Assembly: GCA_900155495.1 (NCBI GenBank)
Contig: FTLJ01000306.1
Span: forward strand, 1 to 64,000
Length of the DNA stretch: 64,000 bases
Direction: 5' to 3'
DNA from: Porogramme epimiltina
Taxonomy: Eukaryota; Basidiomycota; Agaricomycetes; Polyporales; Polyporaceae
In this document: positions 46,406 through 58,184 of the stretch, piece by piece
Layout: each line of letters opens with the position of its first letter
How positions within the stretch are numbered: the stretch's first letter is position 1
Program-made: the position numbers and the translations under genes
Notes under the pieces: generated by a model
Told to the model about the DNA's origin: nothing
What the model saw: only the letters and a program-made list of their open reading frames with translations
The model's database searches: none

Positions 46406-49400
46406 CTAGTCAACATTCATCATATGCTCAACCTCAAGTTCTTCCGTCACTGATTCATCATCCGCATATCCACCATCACTCCCATGCTCCTCGGGATCCT
46501 CGGTGGGCGCACGGCCCTCTATTTCTTCGAGCACCACGCGCGCGAGCATGGCGAACCCTTCCTCCGTCTCATCATCCAGCTCCTCCTTAGCTGGCATATC
46601 GAGTGGAAGTTCTTTCTCGTCCCCGCCCATGACCACACGCTCCAGAGCTTCTGAAATCTCTTGCTCGGGCTCGATCCCCTCCGCCTCTTTCGCAGCTTCG
46701 GCTGCAGCCTTTGCCGCGGCCTTTCTTGCAGCTTTTGCCGCTCCTTTCCGAGCACATGTACACAGTCGCGGGAGGTAGAACTCGGACTCAGGATCCGCGA
46801 GCACGACCTGCGCTCGCTCAGCCGCGAGGCCCTTAGCCATGGGCAAATTTCGGGCGGCAAGCGGACCCGCGACAGTTACCCCATGGACGATGACGGACAT
46901 GCAGTCGGGACGACGCGCTTCTGGTCGACTCTGCGACTTACTAAGAGGGAGGTAAGTATCTGCTAGCTAAGTTGAATGGGCGACAACTCACGCGAAATTA
47001 ACGCATCGGCACCCGGATTGCGCCACCCAAATCATCATTTCGGTGTTCGGGTCCTTGGGGAGGTTCGGGTGAAGCACCGCGAGCAATTCCGCGAGAATGA
47101 CCTCAGCGATCGCGGCGGCCTTCTCGTAGTTGTACCGGCAGTCGACGAAGAGGGCTCCGAATAAGCTCTCAAACACGTCGCTAATCGCCTTGGGCGGGTC
47201 CTGCTTCCAACCGTGGTGGACGATCTCCTCTTCGGACAGCGCTTCCAGGACAGGGATGTATTTGCCGATCGTGATGCTGAGCTCGACGTTGTTGACCAGG
47301 ATGTACTTGTGCAGCTGGAGTTTGTGCACCGCGAGGAAGGCAAACGTAGGGCCGCACACCGCGCGCGAGCGCGCCCACGAGAGTTGTCCGGACGTCGCTT
47401 CCGGGAATTTTTTGTATAGGTACTCGGTCACGACCATGTCGAGGAACGCTAGAGCCAATGTCAGAAATCTGCACACAGCTGACGGCAAAGGGGCTCACCA
47501 TCTCCCAAAAACTCGAGCCGCTGATACGACGAGCTGTCGTTCGAGCGGAAGGACGGGTGCGTCACCGCCTCAAGCAGCAGCTTTCCGCACTTGAATTCGT
47601 AACCGAGCTTCGTCTGCAACTCCCAGCACAGCGGCGAGACCAAGGACGGAGGCTGCTCCGGGAATCGCACGGGCCACGGCGCTGGGCCACCAAACGACAG
47701 CCCCAGCGCCGTGCCGGTGCGGAGCGCCATGTCGATCCCGCCGACCTGGAAGCTCGCGCCGAGGATCGCTTCCATGCAGTCCTGTATGCTCCTCCTGGCC
47801 ATCTGCCGTCGCGCGACGCGGCGAGGGTGCGGCGCGAACCGCGCGTCTGGGTTCTCGGGGCCGACAACGTACCGCCACACGCGCAGGCTCTGGATCTCCG
47901 GAGAGAGGAAGTGCTCGAGACCGCGCTCGAGCCCGCGCGCGAGGAGCATGCGGTTCGCGATCGCGGTGCGCTTCATCTTGTCGAGCTGCCCCTCGTGACG
48001 GTGCGGGTAGCGCGTGTACAGGTGCACAACCGCGCAGAGCTTGAGCACCGCGTCGCCGAACGTCTCCAGCCGCTGGTTGTTGAAACCCGCGTTCGCGCTA
48101 GGTAGAGTGAGAGCCTCGATAAGGACGTCGTCCGGGAGCGCGGGGAGAGAGAGAGCGACGCGGGCCTCGCGTGCGCGGTAGACATCCGTCACGCGGTGGA
48201 GGAGTTTCGGGAGGGCGAAGAAGGTTTGCCACACGGGTTCGGGCATGACCGCCCACTTGCAGAACTCGAGTGGGAAGATCACAGTGCGGAATTTGGCGGG
48301 TGGGTTTCTGGACGGGAGGGGAGTGTTGTCCAGGGAATACGCGCAAGAAATGTTTCGGGAGAGAACAACGCCTTCCACACAAGGCCCGTCAGTAGAGATA
48401 GATGGCATGCGGTCCTTCCGCGTATACTTGTGGAGCCAGTAGTGGCGATAGGTCGGATACTCTGCTTCCTTCGTTCCCGGAGGGGGCACAGACGAGGGAG
48501 TGATGTCGGGACGCAATTTGTGTAGAAGTAGTGGATGTCCGAACTCCTTGGTGTTGATATACAAGAGATGTCCATAGTGTTCTTCTCCAATGCCGTCCCA
48601 GTTAGGTGAGCCCTGGGGTTGCGAGTTCGCCATTTCAATCGCGTCGAAGTCTACTTTCAGGTCACGGGTGATAGGGACCAGGTAGCATGTCAGCGGAAGA
48701 GCAATCCCTCTACCAGTGATGCACCACCATAGACCCATCCTCGTGTATTCCTCCATCGCTCGACGCTGAATCCATGAGTTGTGCGGGTGGAGAACGATCT
48801 CGACACCTTCGCCCGTAGAAAGGAAGAGGTCGTTCGCCACCAACTCGACAGGCGGAAGCGCGGTTCCAGTAACGAGGCCAGATGTCGGGACGCCGTCCAC
48901 ATAGACGACATGGAGCCATAGCGTCGAGCCTTGGATCCACGGATCGCGCACATCGACGTCCATAGTGTCCAGGACGGACGAGACGTTCATGACTGGTATG
49001 CCATCCGAATCCTCCGTCTCGGGCGCGCGCGAGCTTGCTGCGGGCAGCAGATAATCGTCGAATACGCCAAGGGAATGTAGTTCCTTCACCGCAAGAAAGG
49101 CCGCGGCGCGCTTCGCCTCCTTCTTGGAACTTCTAGAAGGGCCTTCGAAGGAAAGAAGCTCGGGTGGGAGTGGAAGACTTGAGGGGAGGTGGATGGTCGA
49201 GATGTAATCTCCCGTAAATCGCGGGGTGTGCATAGGGGTGAATCTGTCACGTGGAATCAAGGAGCAGAGCTGGTTGATGAGCGACATGGCAGAGCCGTAG
49301 GTTAGGATAGCCCCCGTAGACGGAACGACGTAACGTTCACGGTGGGCCAAATCCTGAGAGTTCGGCTGGTCGTCTTCTTCGTCATCGTCGTCTTTTGGCG

Positions 49401-51400
49401 CTTCGGCTATTAGTTCCCTCTCCTGATAGGCCTTCTTCAAGTGCGGCTCGCTATAAACAAACTCCCGGTATCGTTGGGCCTGAGCTTGAGCGCCCTCCAG
49501 CACCATAATCACGAACGTAGAGCTCTTGTGACGCGCACGGCCTCGCGACTGCAGATACCCCACCATGTGTTGCACGGGATCGAACCGAACGACGACATCG
49601 CAGGCCTACTATACGTTAGACGCGTAGAGGGGCTTCCTTGGTACATGAGCCCATGGAGCTACTTTACCAGAAGGTCGAACAAGTATCACCAGTATGTTAC
49701 AACATATAACATACTGATGATTCTGGTGCGGCAGTAGGGTACAGGGTGACAAAGCTCCATGGGCTCGCATCCCAAGCTGTGGGAACGCGCCCACAAGATC
49801 TAGAGAAACGTACCGGAAAATCTAGCCCTTCTTCTGCTACCGACGTGGCGATCACTGCACCGTTCGATGAGTTTACCGTGCGTATCAGGGAGATCAGAAC
49901 GTACAGAGGTTAAGTTGCTTTTCCCTGAACATCTTGACTGTGTCCTGCTGGTTGTTTATACCCATGCCCTTCATAGACGTCTTCCCCGGCATGCCGGCGC
50001 CATGCCCGACCAGTTGCTCGCACTTCACGGTGTTAGTCAGAAGGGGAATTCGTCCTAATATAGTCGCTAGAGACCGTGCAATGTGCCGCTGCTCGACGAA
50101 GACTATACCCTGGAACGTTTGGGTATACCGCCTGAAGAGGACCTCGGCAAGCACCTTGACCTTGGGTGAGCACCAGTCGAAGGGGACGACAGCGGGTGGT
50201 TCACCCTCTTGCGGTTCGAAGAAGGACCGAAACTCAGCCAGGGTAGCCTCTAGGTATAACAGCCGGGGATGTATGGCTTCTTGGATGGAAGCGACAGAAC
50301 CTCCAGCTGCAACCTGCGCGTATTGGTCCGGCGGGAGAATGTCCATAGCAGACTCGAGGGCCTCCTGTTTGAGTTGAGTGACACGTTGCTTGACCTCAGA
50401 GTACAGAAAATATTCGGCGCCGTATGGTCCCAAGTTGTAGTACGTGACCTCGTATCTGGTAAGGATCCTATCAGCGTGCAACCCAAGCTCAGGGGGGACA
50501 CTCTCGAGGTCTAGCCGCAAACGGAGGTTTCTTGTCGGGTATTCGGGATACGAGTTTGGAGGCGCCGGATACTCTTGCACGACCTGATGAACAATTATTA
50601 TTTGACCTTGTCAATGACCCAAATATGTCCGTACCTCTTCAGGTTTAGGAGAGTGGTCTACTAGCTCGTCTACATGCTCCCTGACGGCGATGACCTTCCC
50701 GTCGAGATTCTTCTCGAGCGTGGCAAGTGATTCGGCTGCGTTCTTAGGGTTCCAGATAGGTGATGCGGTCATGCCAAATATCTTCGGCCGTTGATTGGAC
50801 GGCACTTGGAAGTATTCGCGCATAATGCCGTTGTACGCGTGATTCTTGCGAGTATGGTGACATTCATCGAAGACGATCAATGAGACCTAAGGCACAGTAA
50901 CGTAAGACCACACGTTCGTGTAACAACCGCCCCGGCTGTGACGTACCTTGCTTATACTCCAGTGTGAGTGGGTCAGGATGTTGAGGAATATCTGGGCTGC
51001 ACATAAATGAGCCTGACTTCGTGGCGGACGTGAGCGAGGCTAGTATACCGGTCATCACGAAGACATCAGCAGCCTCGAACTCTTTCTTCCAGCTGTCTCG
51101 GTTGCTCATTTCGTGCGCGGTGGCGCCAAAGAACTGGCGCACACGCAGGGAAGTTTGCTTGGCGATGAACTCGCCCTGCTGTTGGACGAGAGCGACCTTC
51201 GGAACGAGGAAGACGATGATCTTTTCACGGTTTTCGGTCTGAGCCGCCACGTGCTTGATAAGGAGCATGCTAATGTAGGTCTTTCCGCTGCCTGTGTCTA
51301 ATGCCGCGATGACATTTCCCTGCTGGGCACGCACGAAGATCTCCTCCTGATACCGACGTGGTAGGAGAACATCGCTAATGGCGTCGAGAGGAACAGACAT
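46406..51400 (-). CDS. Dicer-like RNase III
   Basis: Eight predicted exons (51049-51400, 50947-50996, 50635-50886, 49905-50583, 49814-49854, 47499-49605, 46992-47448, 46406-46940) give 1490 aa. The enzyme cuts dsRNA into small RNAs for RNA interference. Domains in order: DExH helicase with Walker A TGSGKT and DECHH; helicase C-terminal domain ending IATSVAEEGLDFP and QSRGRARHK; an acidic linker; Dicer dimerisation domain (about 555-650, LTYGSAMSLINQL...KKEAKRAAAFLAV); a diverged PAZ-like region; RNase IIIa (RLETFGDAV near 972; DCMEAILGASF); RNase IIIb (RLEFLGDAFLD near 1156; DVFESLFGALF near 1250). Both catalytic sets look complete. The C-terminal ~150 aa are Ala/Lys/Glu-rich and lack a clear dsRBD. 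A MITE-like hairpin sits in the intron between exons 5 and 6. Confidence 0.96.
49647..49766. mobile_element. MITE-like inverted-repeat insertion in a Dicer intron
   Basis: A 14-bp terminal inverted repeat (GAGCCCATGGAGCT at 49647-49660, its exact reverse complement at 49753-49766) encloses a second palindrome centred near 49704 (CAGTATGTTA...TAACATACTG). The element has no coding capacity and lies inside the 208-nt intron 49606-49813, whereas the other introns of this gene are about 50-70 nt. The size and arrangement fit a miniature inverted-repeat transposable element. No certain target-site duplication is visible. Confidence 0.65.
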
Positions 51401-51874
51401 CTGCGAGGAAGGGGGGAGAGGTCAGGGAAGGTGGTGGTCCATGGAGAAGTGAGTCCGAGTTAAGAGGTCGTTGGAAGTCGAACACAACCACGCGCCGATG
51501 CACCTTTTTGTCTTCTTTCCCATCTTCATTTGGTCCGTTAGCGCCGAGGAAACTGCTGCTGCGGTATGTTACATCACCCAAGCGCCGGCCCGGTACTACC
51601 GCAGGCCACCGATCAATCGCCATTGAACTCGTGGTGGACTGTCGACCACGGTGTTTGAGCCCAACCTGCGTCGGCGGCATTGTCTACCGTAGACGACAGG
51701 GCTTCCGTATCATTCATAATGTAAGGTCATTGCTCCTGCGGCACCCGTAAGAGGGAATCAAGGCACCACACGACATTGAGAAGCTGCCAATACCCGCGAC
51801 TTAACCCTGTTTCAAAACCTCGCGGAAGGGCTCCTATGACCAACACCAATCCATGGATCGGAATGACTGCTAAG
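51401..51874. other. Intergenic, Dicer promoter
   Basis: 474 bp between two same-strand genes; expected to contain the Dicer promoter. No distinctive element recognised. Confidence 0.45.
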
Positions 51875-53882
51875 CTATACAGTATACGTATCAAACCCAA
51901 TCGTCCTATCATCCTGATCATACTGGAAGAGCGCAATTAGCAGGTGGCAGGTTCTGCCGTAGTCAATCCCACTTACCACTGCAACAAAGCCTCCATCGAC
52001 CACGTCGACCCTGGTCGTCGTCCGCGCACCGACCGCAAACAGCCTCGGGCCACGATACACTGCATACGGCAGCTGCGTGCGCACCGGCGCAGCAAAGTGC
52101 TCCAAGTACCCCTCGGCGTCCCGCGGGTCGTCGTACAGCATCGACCGCACGCGCGCCAGCAGCCCCTCATCGGCAGGCGCTCCGCGCGGGGCCTCGCCCC
52201 CGCAGACCCCCACCCGCGCCCACGGGTTGAGGTCGAGGAGCACCGCGGGCCACGGCGGCGGCGTGCCGGGGTCGCGCACGACGAGCGGGTACATCGACCC
52301 GAACGGGCGGAGCGCGATCCCCGCGTTGAGCGCGTCCGCGCAGCGCACGAGTGCGCTGCCCCGCGGACCCCACTGCGCCCACTCGAGGGTGCGTCCGAGC
52401 GCGCCGGGGGCGAGCGGGGGTACGTCTGCGGCAAGCGCGTGGATCGTCGCGTGCGGGATGAGGAGCGTGCACCGGTACGAAAAGGAGGGGAGCGTCGCGA
52501 TGTCGCGCACGTTGAACTCGACAGCCAGTAGGGAGTGGGCGGGGTCTGTTTGGAAGGGGCGTGAGGGGACATGTGGAGATCGGCTGGTCTGCGGAGGCGC
52601 GCTGGAGTGGATGTCTGTGATCCGAACTTTCTTCCACCCTGCTGGAAGGGGAAGGCAAAGGGAGAGAGGCGGATTGCTCTGAGCCGGGGAGCGGACGACA
52701 TCCGCGGTGGGGCCAAATTTGTGCAATTCCAGCTTGTATCGCTTGCTCGAAGACACGACGATGTGCTGGCCGTCAAGTAGGGAATGGGAGATCTCCACGC
52801 GGTTGTAGTGCTGGTGCTGTATTCACAGGGTGAGGCGAGTAGAAGCACGGAGGAAGCGGCTACTCACCCACACCCTACGACCCTCTCGCCAATTCCAGAC
52901 CTCAACGTCCACAGAGGCCGCCGAATAGGAGACGTTGGCCAGGATGAATGACAAATGTTGACCCCTGACTTGCATTCCTTTCACAGACACGTCAGGGTAT
53001 TCATCCTGCGGTTGTTTCAGGGACTCGGAACGAAGCACGGGCACGCATGCCTCAGGGTGCTCGGCCCCTTCTAGAGTCAGTGACAACAGATGTATGGCTA
53101 TCTCCCTGCGCAGGTTGTTAGCGGTCAAAATGTCGAGCACGGGGAAGTTCCGCTTACCAGGTACCGTACGCATGTACTGCAATGGCGATCAAGTCTTGCG
53201 CTACATCGACCGTACCCTCGCAAAAATCCCGCCACGAGGCGACGAGACTAGCAACCGGGACGGTCCATTCCCGAGCCTCGGTTCCGCGGAGGGCCGAAGG
53301 AGGTGTTTTTACTACGAAGTGGGTGTCGCTCCTATCCATCGTGTTGGACAAGAAGTAACAAACAGAGCCATCCAAGGATCTCTGGAAAGAAGATCGATAG
53401 GCAGCGTCTCCGCAGATGTTATGTGAGCGAATGAAAGCAGATTGCTGGCGAAAGCGTGCCATATACGCGCGTAAGTTGTTCAGTCTGTCCCCTGCTGATT
53501 CGTTCCCCGGGGGACCCTCGATCATGGCAGCACATCTCATCTCGATGGTGAGCTGTGCTCGGATATCTGTCCGCACAAGACGTGCAAAGAGGCGGCAGAC
53601 CTGAAAATGGTCAGTTCCCCCTGGGTATCTAGGTAGCCGGTCGCGGTTCAAGGGACTTACTCGTGCACATGACAAGAGGTCCTGTATATCGAGTCTTACC
53701 AGTATGTCCGAGAGGAGCTCACCCGGAAGGGTGAAGACATAAGCCTTTTGACTCGACATTGGTCTTTCGCCAGTTTCTAGAGGCCTTTTGTCATCATGAT
53801 CAGTGGCCCGGGTCCTGCAAGAGGGCTGAGGGTCTAGAATTTGGTTCAGCCTGCGGCGCCAGTCTTGGAATTTTGGCTTCAT
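51875..53882 (-). CDS. F-box domain protein
   Basis: Predicted exons 53661-53882, 53158-53600, 52868-53105, 51977-52816 and 51875-51922 give 596 aa; a second ATG at 53759 would shorten it by 41. The F-box is at about residues 49-80 (FTLPGELLSDILVRLDIQDLLSCARVCRLFARLV), completed by the first splice. The rest resembles the propeller-like substrate regions of Agaricomycete F-box proteins, with a DEYPDVSVKGMQVRGQHLSFIL block followed by VDVEVWNWREGRRVW. The last intron (54 nt) is in frame, so its removal is not proven. Probably an SCF ubiquitin-ligase adaptor with an unknown target. It is divergent to EMC4 across 276 bp. Confidence 0.8.
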
Positions 53883-54158
53883 CTCCTTGACTTATTCGCG
53901 GAGGGTATGCTGGTTATTGGTTGCAGATGAAGTGGCATTTCCACCTGCCTGGAACGTCGTCCCAGCTTCTCTGCGCACTAGTCGTGGGCCGGGGCGTACA
54001 CCACGAAGCTGGCTAGGTGGCAGATTGACGCTGGCCACCGCCTTGGGCGCCTGTGGGTCATCACGAGCTTGCGACGACAGCGCGGGACGCGTGCAGCCAC
54101 CAGCTTGTAACATTTCCTCTGCCTTCGCTGCCCTCTCTCTCCAAACGGCTTCGTCACA

Positions 54159-54879
54159 ATGGCTAGCTCCTCCGAGGTCTCAAAGTGCGTACGGCTCCCG
54201 TAATAGTCGAATATTGAGCCGTCTAACCCCAGACACAGATGGCGACATCTCCCGCCGCCTCCGGGTTTCGCTTCAGCGGTGACGTCTGTGCGTACAGTAT
54301 GTCACTTTGTTTTTATTTCTAGCTCAAAGTCTATGCAGAGCAAGTCGAGTGGCAAGGCTGTCGCAGCAGCGACCGCGTCGTATGAAGAGATGAAGGCGAA
54401 ACGCGCATGGGACCTAGCCATCTCCCCCGCAAAATCCCTCCCTATGCAGGCATTCATGCTCTACATGTCCGGGAGTGGGGTGCAGATCTTCAGCATGGGT
54501 ATCATATTCATGCTTCTCTCGAGCCCATTCAAGAACCTGGCGTCCATCAACACCAGTGCGTCCCACTTCTAAGCACGTCTTGGGACTCTGAATTGCTGAC
54601 GCCCCGGCATATAGCGTTCGCGCAGTTCGCCCCTGCTTCTTCATCGCCCAAAGCCCTCACCACACTTCCAATGCAGAAGGTTGCCTACTTCCTGTGCAAC
54701 CTCCTCACACTTGCGCTGGGAATGTGGAAATGTCGGTCAATGGGGTTGCTCCCCACGGGGACGGGAGATTGGCTGGCCTTCGAGACAAGGGGTCAGGTGA
54801 GTACTTCGCCATTTGGTCAGACCTTCCATCCTCATTCTTATTCGCGCATCTCTAGCCTCCAGAGATGCTGCTCATTTGA
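54159..54879 (+). CDS. EMC4: ER membrane protein complex subunit 4
   Basis: Predicted exons 54159-54184, 54239-54278, 54330-54555, 54615-54796 and 54856-54879 give 165 aa, the family's usual size. EMC inserts tail-anchored and multi-pass proteins into the ER membrane. Family hallmarks: SKW near the N terminus, RAWDLAISPAKSLPMQAFMLYMSG, a first membrane segment (VQIFSMGIIFMLL), a second (YFLCNLLTLALGMW), then KCRSMGLLPTGTGDWLAF and the short tail PPEMLLI. The second intron is uncertain: it needs an AAAG acceptor to stay in frame, while the better-looking TAG acceptor 7 bases earlier would break it. The stop is 53 bp from the stop of the convergent mutarotase gene. Confidence 0.9.
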
Positions 54880-54932
54880 TAGCCACTTCGTTTGTGTATT
54901 CGGAGGATATATCTTTAAACCCTTGTACAATA

Positions 54933-55441
54933 TCAAGACGTCTTCCCGTCAAAACGGAACACCTCTTCCAGTTCCTACTCGGAGGCATCGTGAGCAACTC
55001 CAACACGTCGTAGTCAAGCACACATACCTGCCACCACGGTATCGTACCCCCGCTCCCCGTCGCACCCTCGACGAAGGACTCCTGCATGCCATCCGTCACC
55101 TTCCACCAGCGCTGCGTCTCCGGGTCCTCCCCGATCCCGCGCATGTCCGCGTCGTAGTCCGCGCCGACGTACTTGAAGTTCGCAATCAGCAGCTGGAGGG
55201 GTGGGTAGTAGTGGATCGAGTAGTCGACGATGTGGTGTCGCTCGAGCGCGGCGAGCACCCCGGGCCAAACAGCGGCGTGGATCGCCCTGTACTCGGCCTC
55301 GGCTTCAGGTTTGAGCTGCGTCCGGTGCCCACGCGCGCCCGCAGTGCGTTAGTTCCTGGAAGATAGATAAACGGCCAGAGGGGCGCGGCAGGTGCAGACC
55401 TTGATGATTTGGCAGACGCGTTTCGCAGGGGACGCAGACAT
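54933..55441 (-). CDS. L-rhamnose mutarotase-like protein
   Basis: Predicted exons 55400-55441, 55028-55315 and 54933-54974 give 123 aa. The ferredoxin-like fold family (RhaM, formerly DUF718) interconverts anomers of L-rhamnose. Matching features: EYRAIHAAVWPGVLAALE near residues 22-40, NFKYVG, and the C-terminal DPETQRWWKVTDGMQ and WWQELEEVF, the last created by splicing to the final 42-nt exon. In fungi, relatives are common and not always tied to rhamnose catabolism, and no rhamnose pathway gene is adjacent, so the substrate is uncertain. Likely cytosolic. Confidence 0.85.
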
Positions 55442-56126
55442 TTTGGCGAGGCGATGTTGGTGCGTGTTCCAGGAGACTTGTCACGATCCGGAACACGCCT
55501 GAGCAGGCTCCCTTCATATACCTGCGTAAGAGGTTTCGTGACCAAGGGCAAGGATCCCGGCGGTCCGAGTGGCCCGCTCCGAGGACGTAGTGGGTATGGC
55601 ACTCTCTACAGCAGCCTTGCTCAGTGTTATGGCGCATATGTTTTCTATGTTTCCAGGGGGCTCTTGACGAGAGCTCGAGCAATGCGCGTAACCTCAGTAT
55701 TGATGTATGAGGCGATCAGGAGAATGTATGATGTATCAAGCCGCAAGGGATGATCCCAACTACACCCGACAGCACAAGCATCGCCCGCCGCCCCGCTCGA
55801 GGCGTGTTGAAGGGATGTGAGGGGTGATTCTTGCTGCATTGCGGGCATGCGATCACATAGATATGATACATGCCTGTGGCGAGTTTGAAGGACGGTAAGT
55901 AGAGACCAAGGCACCCGGCGGAGAGGCCGAACAGACGAGAGGCGGGACGGAGACCGGTAAGCGCGGCTGTGGGATTCGAACTCCGCCAGAGCGACTCGTC
56001 CTCCCTGCGCGCACCACGCCGCCTCGCAGCATCTCGTTCCCCTTCCACCGCCAACCGCCCGCCAGTGACGACTCCACCCGACCCGCCCACGAACCCACTT
56101 TACGACCCACTTTCTGACCATTAGAC
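55442..56126. promoter_or_regulatory. Divergent promoter region, mutarotase-like gene and Rab
   Basis: 685 bp between two divergent start codons. The 55990-56110 part is C-rich with pyrimidine runs just before the Rab ATG, in keeping with a CT-type fungal core promoter. No other element recognised. Confidence 0.45.
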
Positions 56127-57311
56127 ATGGCTGAGGGAAGCAACTTCGACTACTTGTTCAAGGTTCGTTTCCGCCGCGTTCTCCGCACAGTGGGCGAGCA
56201 CGAGGCATTGATTGGTCGTCGTCCGTTCTTGGTGTATAGGTTGTCCTTATCGGAGACTCTGGCGTCGGGAAATCGTACGTGGCAGTATCTCGTGTCTATA
56301 CGCACGCTGACCCGTGCTCTCTGCCCTTCCTAGTAACCGTACGTATACGCAATCTGAACTGGCGGAGAAGGCGGTGGTGTCTGACTAGAGTCTTCGTCCA
56401 GTGCTCTCGCGTTTCACTCGCAACGAGTTCAACCTGGAAACGAAGTCGACCATTGGCGTCGAGTTCGCCACAAGGTCAATCAACGTAGACGGCAAGACGT
56501 TGAAGGCACAAATCTGGGATACCGGTATGTCTTTCGTCCCGTTCCTGCTTGACCACTCCTACCGGGGCCTCTTGCCTCTCCCCGTTCCCTGACCTTCACA
56601 TCGTCTTCTTGTCGCTTGCTCACACGATTGTCGCTTGTTGCAGCTGGACAGGAGCGTTACCGCGCTATTACTGCCGCGTAAGCAATATACCCTGCCTCTC
56701 GGGGTTTGCGGACCAAGCTAACTGTGCCTCTCACTCCCATATCCAGATATTACCGGGGCGCCGTCGGTGCGCTGCTCGTCTACGACATCTCCAAGCATGC
56801 GACGTACGTCAACGTCACGCGGTGGCTGAAGGAGCTCCGCGACCACGCCGACTCGAACATCGTCATCATGCTCGTCGGCAACAAGAGCGATCTCAAGCAC
56901 CTCCGCGCGGTCCCCACAGAGGAGGCGAAGGCGTTCGCAGGTGTGTTCTTGTCTCCTCTGCGTTCCCCACACTCCCTTCCCCCATTCCCTTCCTTTTCTG
57001 GACGAGTCGGCTCGGCGAGCTCACGCGTCACGTGCCCGCAGCGGAGAACGGCCTGTCGTTCATCGAGACGTCTGCGCTGGACGCATCCAACGTCGAGTCC
57101 GCCTTCCAAACCATCCTCACCGGTATGTGCTGCCTTTCTCGTGCTCGCCCCGGGGGGGATGGCGCTCACGCCCGCCTCAGACATCTACCGGATCGTGTCG
57201 AGCAAATCGCTCGAGCAGTCCGAGGACCCCATCAAGCCCACCACGGGCGACACGATCCACGTCGGCCCCAGCGTCGAGACGCCCGCCAGCTCGGGCGGCA
57301 AGTGCTGTTAA
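56127..57311 (+). CDS. Rab11/Ypt3-family small GTPase
   Basis: Eight predicted exons (56127-56162, 56240-56274, 56334-56338, 56402-56524, 56644-56677, 56747-56940, 57042-57122, 57181-57311) give 212 aa. Rab11/Ypt31 proteins direct traffic from the trans-Golgi and recycling endosome to the cell surface, including hyphal tips. Nucleotide-binding motifs are complete: GDSGVGKS (17-24), switch I around [24 protein letters not shown] and ETSAL. The C terminus GGKCC carries two cysteines for geranylgeranylation. The third exon is only 5 nt and supplies the codons joining S24 to L26. Sequence is closest to the Rab11/Ypt3 subgroup ([20 protein letters not shown] start, [20 protein letters not shown]). 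Confidence 0.96.
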
Positions 57312-58184
57312 GCGCTTTCCGTTCCCGTCTTTTGTCACGGCTGTATCGGGTCCGCTGAGCACCGAGTACCGAGGAGCCGTGTGGGGAAGGGGGAGTTGGT
57401 GCGGGGGAAGGACGCGAGACGACATCATCTTGGGGCTCCCCGGGACGGGGTTAGCATGGGAAGGGCCGTGGTTGTTCCCCGTGTGCGTCGTCAAGGTCCG
57501 CTCCCTTGGGGCTCCCCCGTGCATACGTCTACATATGTGCCTGTGTTGTAATTATCTTTCTCTCTCTTCCGCTTGTTCTGCCTCCCCGGCGCGCCGTCGG
57601 TGTACTGCTCCTTGTTGTTGGTTCGTTCGTACTGTACATATCGGATCTGGATGAATAGAGGAGCAAGTCGGGGTTTTTCTGTCTAATCTGTTGCGTGGTG
57701 TCGAGGAAGTCGCGTTCGATAGTCGCTCTTGCTGGTAGTTAACATGTCGCACTTTGAGCGTGGTTGCCGGAGCATATCTGGACCTGAAACGTGGGCGGCG
57801 GCGGCGGCTACTGGTGTGTGAGACTCTGAAATATGTAGCAATGCTACAAGCTACGATAGTAAAGCATAAGTATCCAGATACGGACAAGTACAGCACCACA
57901 ACCGGATCACTCGCAGCGCCCTCACGATCCGACGTGCGTGTTCATCTCCATTATTGCATTCATACACGCTCTTGGTTTACAGCATAGAAGTACACTATGG
58001 AACATCACGGCAACAACGTGGAAATGAGAATAGTCATCGTGAGGACGTTCGGTGTGCCAAGCCGCCGGCTGGGGGAAAAGTAAAACCTCTGAGGAGCGAG
58101 GCCGTCAACAGATCTGTGACAATATCAATGAACTATTGGGTGGACATACTGTATTAATAAACACTCCAGTTAAGAGCACGGATG
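57312..58184. other. Convergent intergenic region after the Rab gene
   Basis: 873 bp between the Rab stop and the stop of the F-box/LRR gene. No gene seen; it must hold both 3' UTRs. Confidence 0.45.

Noticed and set aside
55960..56015. Possible tRNA (a GTTCGAATCC B-box-like string on the minus strand)
   Set aside because: The flanking bases do not form a T-stem and no A box, anticodon arm or acceptor stem could be paired.
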